Source: Eukaryota sp. TZLM1-RC (taxonomy: Eukaryota; Metamonada: BaSk clade). Taken from it: DNA of 64,000 bases. Position 1 is the stretch's first letter; each line of letters opens with the position of its first letter. The stretch is taken from positions 31,392 through 95,391 of the forward strand of contig JAUPSS010000015.1 of NCBI GenBank assembly GCA_040285825.1, in the 5' to 3' direction. Below, in pieces: positions 62,339-64,000 of this stretch. The translations under genes were made by a program, and so were the position numbers. The notes under the pieces are model-generated. The model searched no databases. It worked only from the letters and a program-made list of their open reading frames with translations, and was not told where the DNA came from.

Positions 62339-63405
62339 GGTGCTGTTGGTGAATCTCTTTCTCATTTGCTAGCATCAATTGTCTTTGATCGTGTCAAAGA
62401 CAAAACTTCTACATTTTTGAATCCTCATCAATTTGGAATCAAAACAATTGATGGTGCTTCTGTTGCTGCTATTGCCTCTGATACCTAATGCAGAGGAAAA
62501 TAATTTTTATTTTTAATCTCGACTTTAAAAATGCTTTTAATTCTGTAAGCGAGAAGCAATTTTTGAAGTTATTAAATCTGATTTTCCTGAGCTATCGAGT
62601 TTTTCTACCATTTTTATGGGAAAAAGAATCAGATTTAATTTTTAATTCATTTGGTCTTAAATCATCTTCTGGAGTGAAGCAGGGAGATCCTTTAGGCCCA
62701 TTATTGTTTTGTTTAGCTATTCACAAAACTTTAAATATCATTAAAGCAAAAATACCCTTCTATAAAAATAGTTGCTATATGGATGATATATCATGATTGG
62801 TTCATTTGATTTACTAGAATTGGTTGCTCAAAGAAATTGCCGATTCATATGAAAATATTGAGCTTCATCTTAATGCCAGCAAATGCCTTCTGATTGGCTC
62901 TTCTGCTCAAGACCTCGTGATAAACGATTCTATTGTCCCTTTACTAATTATAGTAGTGATGCTTTTTAAGTTCCTTGGTTGTTGGTTAGGAAATGTGCCT
63001 CAAATTCAGAATGAATTGCAAGTTATTTTGGAAAAATGAAAAATTGAACTTGATTCAATTTCTTCTTTAGATATAGAAAAAGCATATTAAATTTTTCATG
63101 CTTAAAATTTGCTACACTGGGAGGATAACCACATTTTGAGATCTTGTGCTCCTTCCATAGCATTAGATTTTGTCGTTCTTTTAATTCATTTGAGAACAGA
63201 ATTTTTGCTGATTTATTGGATGTAGAACCAGGAATGTTGAAAAGCCATTTATTTTTCTTCAGCAAATTTGGGTGGTATTGGTTTTTACTAAATCTTCAAT
63301 TTTTGTGTCCAATCAGCATTCTTGGGTGGTGGCAAAAATTTTATTTATGAATCTTTTCTCGTAGATTTCCTGATGATTCTCATCTGTTGGTCCCCAAATT
63401 GTAGC
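62339..63405 (+). pseudogene. LINE-A RT domain, plus, degraded
   Basis: Sense LINE-A from VGESLSHLLAS (62488-bounded frame 62264-62488) through motif A and SGVKQGDPLGPLLF (62488-62796), YMDD with a shift, thumb (62824-63039), and LVPNCS near 63400. Many single-base losses here are deletions, not expansions (for example gttgctatatgg for gttgcttatatgg, tctgtaagcg for tctgtaaagcg), a different error style from 1-11 kb. Confidence 0.8.
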
Positions 63406-64000
63406 TCTATCTTATTTCTTTGCAACAGGAAATTGAAACTCTTTCACCCAATATTTGGTAAAATGTTTCCCCTCTGATATTGTGGAACTTCCTTCAGAAG
63501 CTTGCTCTCTCCTTACGTGACTTTTTGCCAAAATTGCAGAGATTTTGAAAGTTTTAGAAAACTTGGAGTTATGTTGTACGTCTTGAAAGCTTGGCTGAGG
63601 ATCCGTTTTGCAAACTTTTGATTGATCTTGAAGACAGTTGCTCAAGTTGCTTAATCTCCCAAATTCCCAACATTTACGGCTGCTTAATGATCACTGTGGA
63701 CCACTGCAATGAGATTGAGATGTTTTCTATGGCGCTTGCTCATTGCCAAATGATTTAATTTGTCGCTGCAGAGTGTTGTTTACGCTTTCATATTTTAAAC
63801 TGTAAGTATTTCATAACTTATCGCTCACTTGTTCATGACTCAGTTCGTGATCAGTGTATACCATGTCTGCAAAAGTTTCAATATAGAGGCATTTGTTGAG
63901 CCACTAGTACGTAAGCTGTCTTCAGATCAAACTGATGATTCCTTTGAAGAGACGTTTAGTAGCTCAGGATCGATGGTGTTCTCAATGTTGTAGACGTTGT
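63406..64000 (+). pseudogene. LINE-H fragment, highly diverged, runs off the window
   Basis: It follows LINE-A at the PNCS codons. Recognisable pieces in shifting frames: LSPNIW, VVRLESLAEDPF, LLIDLEDSCS, ISQIPNIYGCL, a finger-like LRFHILNCKYFITYRSLVHD, SVRDQC, FVEPLVRKLSSD-like, and GVLNVVDVV (second half of the nuclease core). This family is not otherwise present in the window. The degree of decay suggests an old copy. Confidence 0.6.

Noticed and set aside
1-64000. tRNA, rRNA or snRNA genes
   Set aside because: I saw no cloverleaf boxes or conserved rRNA segments; a covariance-model search would be needed to exclude small RNAs.

Overview
This window is eukaryotic, AT-rich, and made almost entirely of mobile-element debris. 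The eukaryotic signs are non-LTR retrotransposons with poly(A)-type 3' ends, an LTR retroelement with LTRs, a polypurine tract and a spliceosomal-type GT-AG intron, and no bacterial-type operons, rRNA or tRNA genes that I can see. I cannot name the species. A protist or a small invertebrate/parasite genome would fit.

Most of the sequence comes from a few families of non-LTR retrotransposons with a restriction-like endonuclease (RLE): reverse transcriptase (RT), then a CxC...HxxxC zinc motif, then an R(G/A)D-X13-D endonuclease. I call them LINE-A (C-terminus ...GEMDFLDVDL), LINE-B (...VEACFEDIDF), LINE-C (N-terminal zinc knuckle, CICS...HALNC finger) and minor families E, F, G and H. Copies are broken at many points and joined head-to-tail, tail-to-tail and in inverted pairs. 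The best copies are LINE-A at 39165-41880 (+), LINE-B at 23568-25705 (-) plus its N-terminal part at 14648-15537 (+), and LINE-C at 49499-52866 (-). Several chimeric junctions recur exactly, so chimeras were amplified as units: a 3.3-kb unit at 205-6837, a 1.35-kb B/A composite at 6.6-8.0, 20.1-21.5 and 58.6-61.4 kb, a 938-bp LINE-A unit at 12.8-14.6 kb and a 1.93-1.97-kb LINE-B unit at 16.9-18.8 and 21.7-25.5 kb.

From 27175 to 30152 there is a tandem array LTR-gag-LTR-gag-LTR-gag-LTR of a tiny LTR retroelement that encodes only a Gag-like protein with a CCHC zinc knuckle. A single inverted copy lies at 35400-36508 with a 4-bp target-site duplication inside LINE-A. The third array copy lacks exactly a 52-nt GT...AG interval that spans the LTR/leader boundary in the other three, so it looks like a copy of a spliced RNA.

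The one non-repetitive part is 32749-35297 plus 37069-38760. It holds closely packed short AT-rich genes: a PD-(D/E)XK nuclease-like fragment, a class-V aminotransferase/NifS-like gene, a RING-finger gene, an acidic small protein, unknown genes and a tail-fibre-like protein. Gene spacing of 16-24 bp and this gene mix suggest DNA from a large nucleocytoplasmic DNA virus (NCLDV), now decayed and interrupted by the nested LINE/LTR block at 35298-37068. This origin is an inference.

Many frames are broken only by homopolymer-length differences, concentrated at 1-11 kb and 44.6-64 kb. Part of the apparent pseudogenisation may therefore be sequencing or polishing error in repeats.
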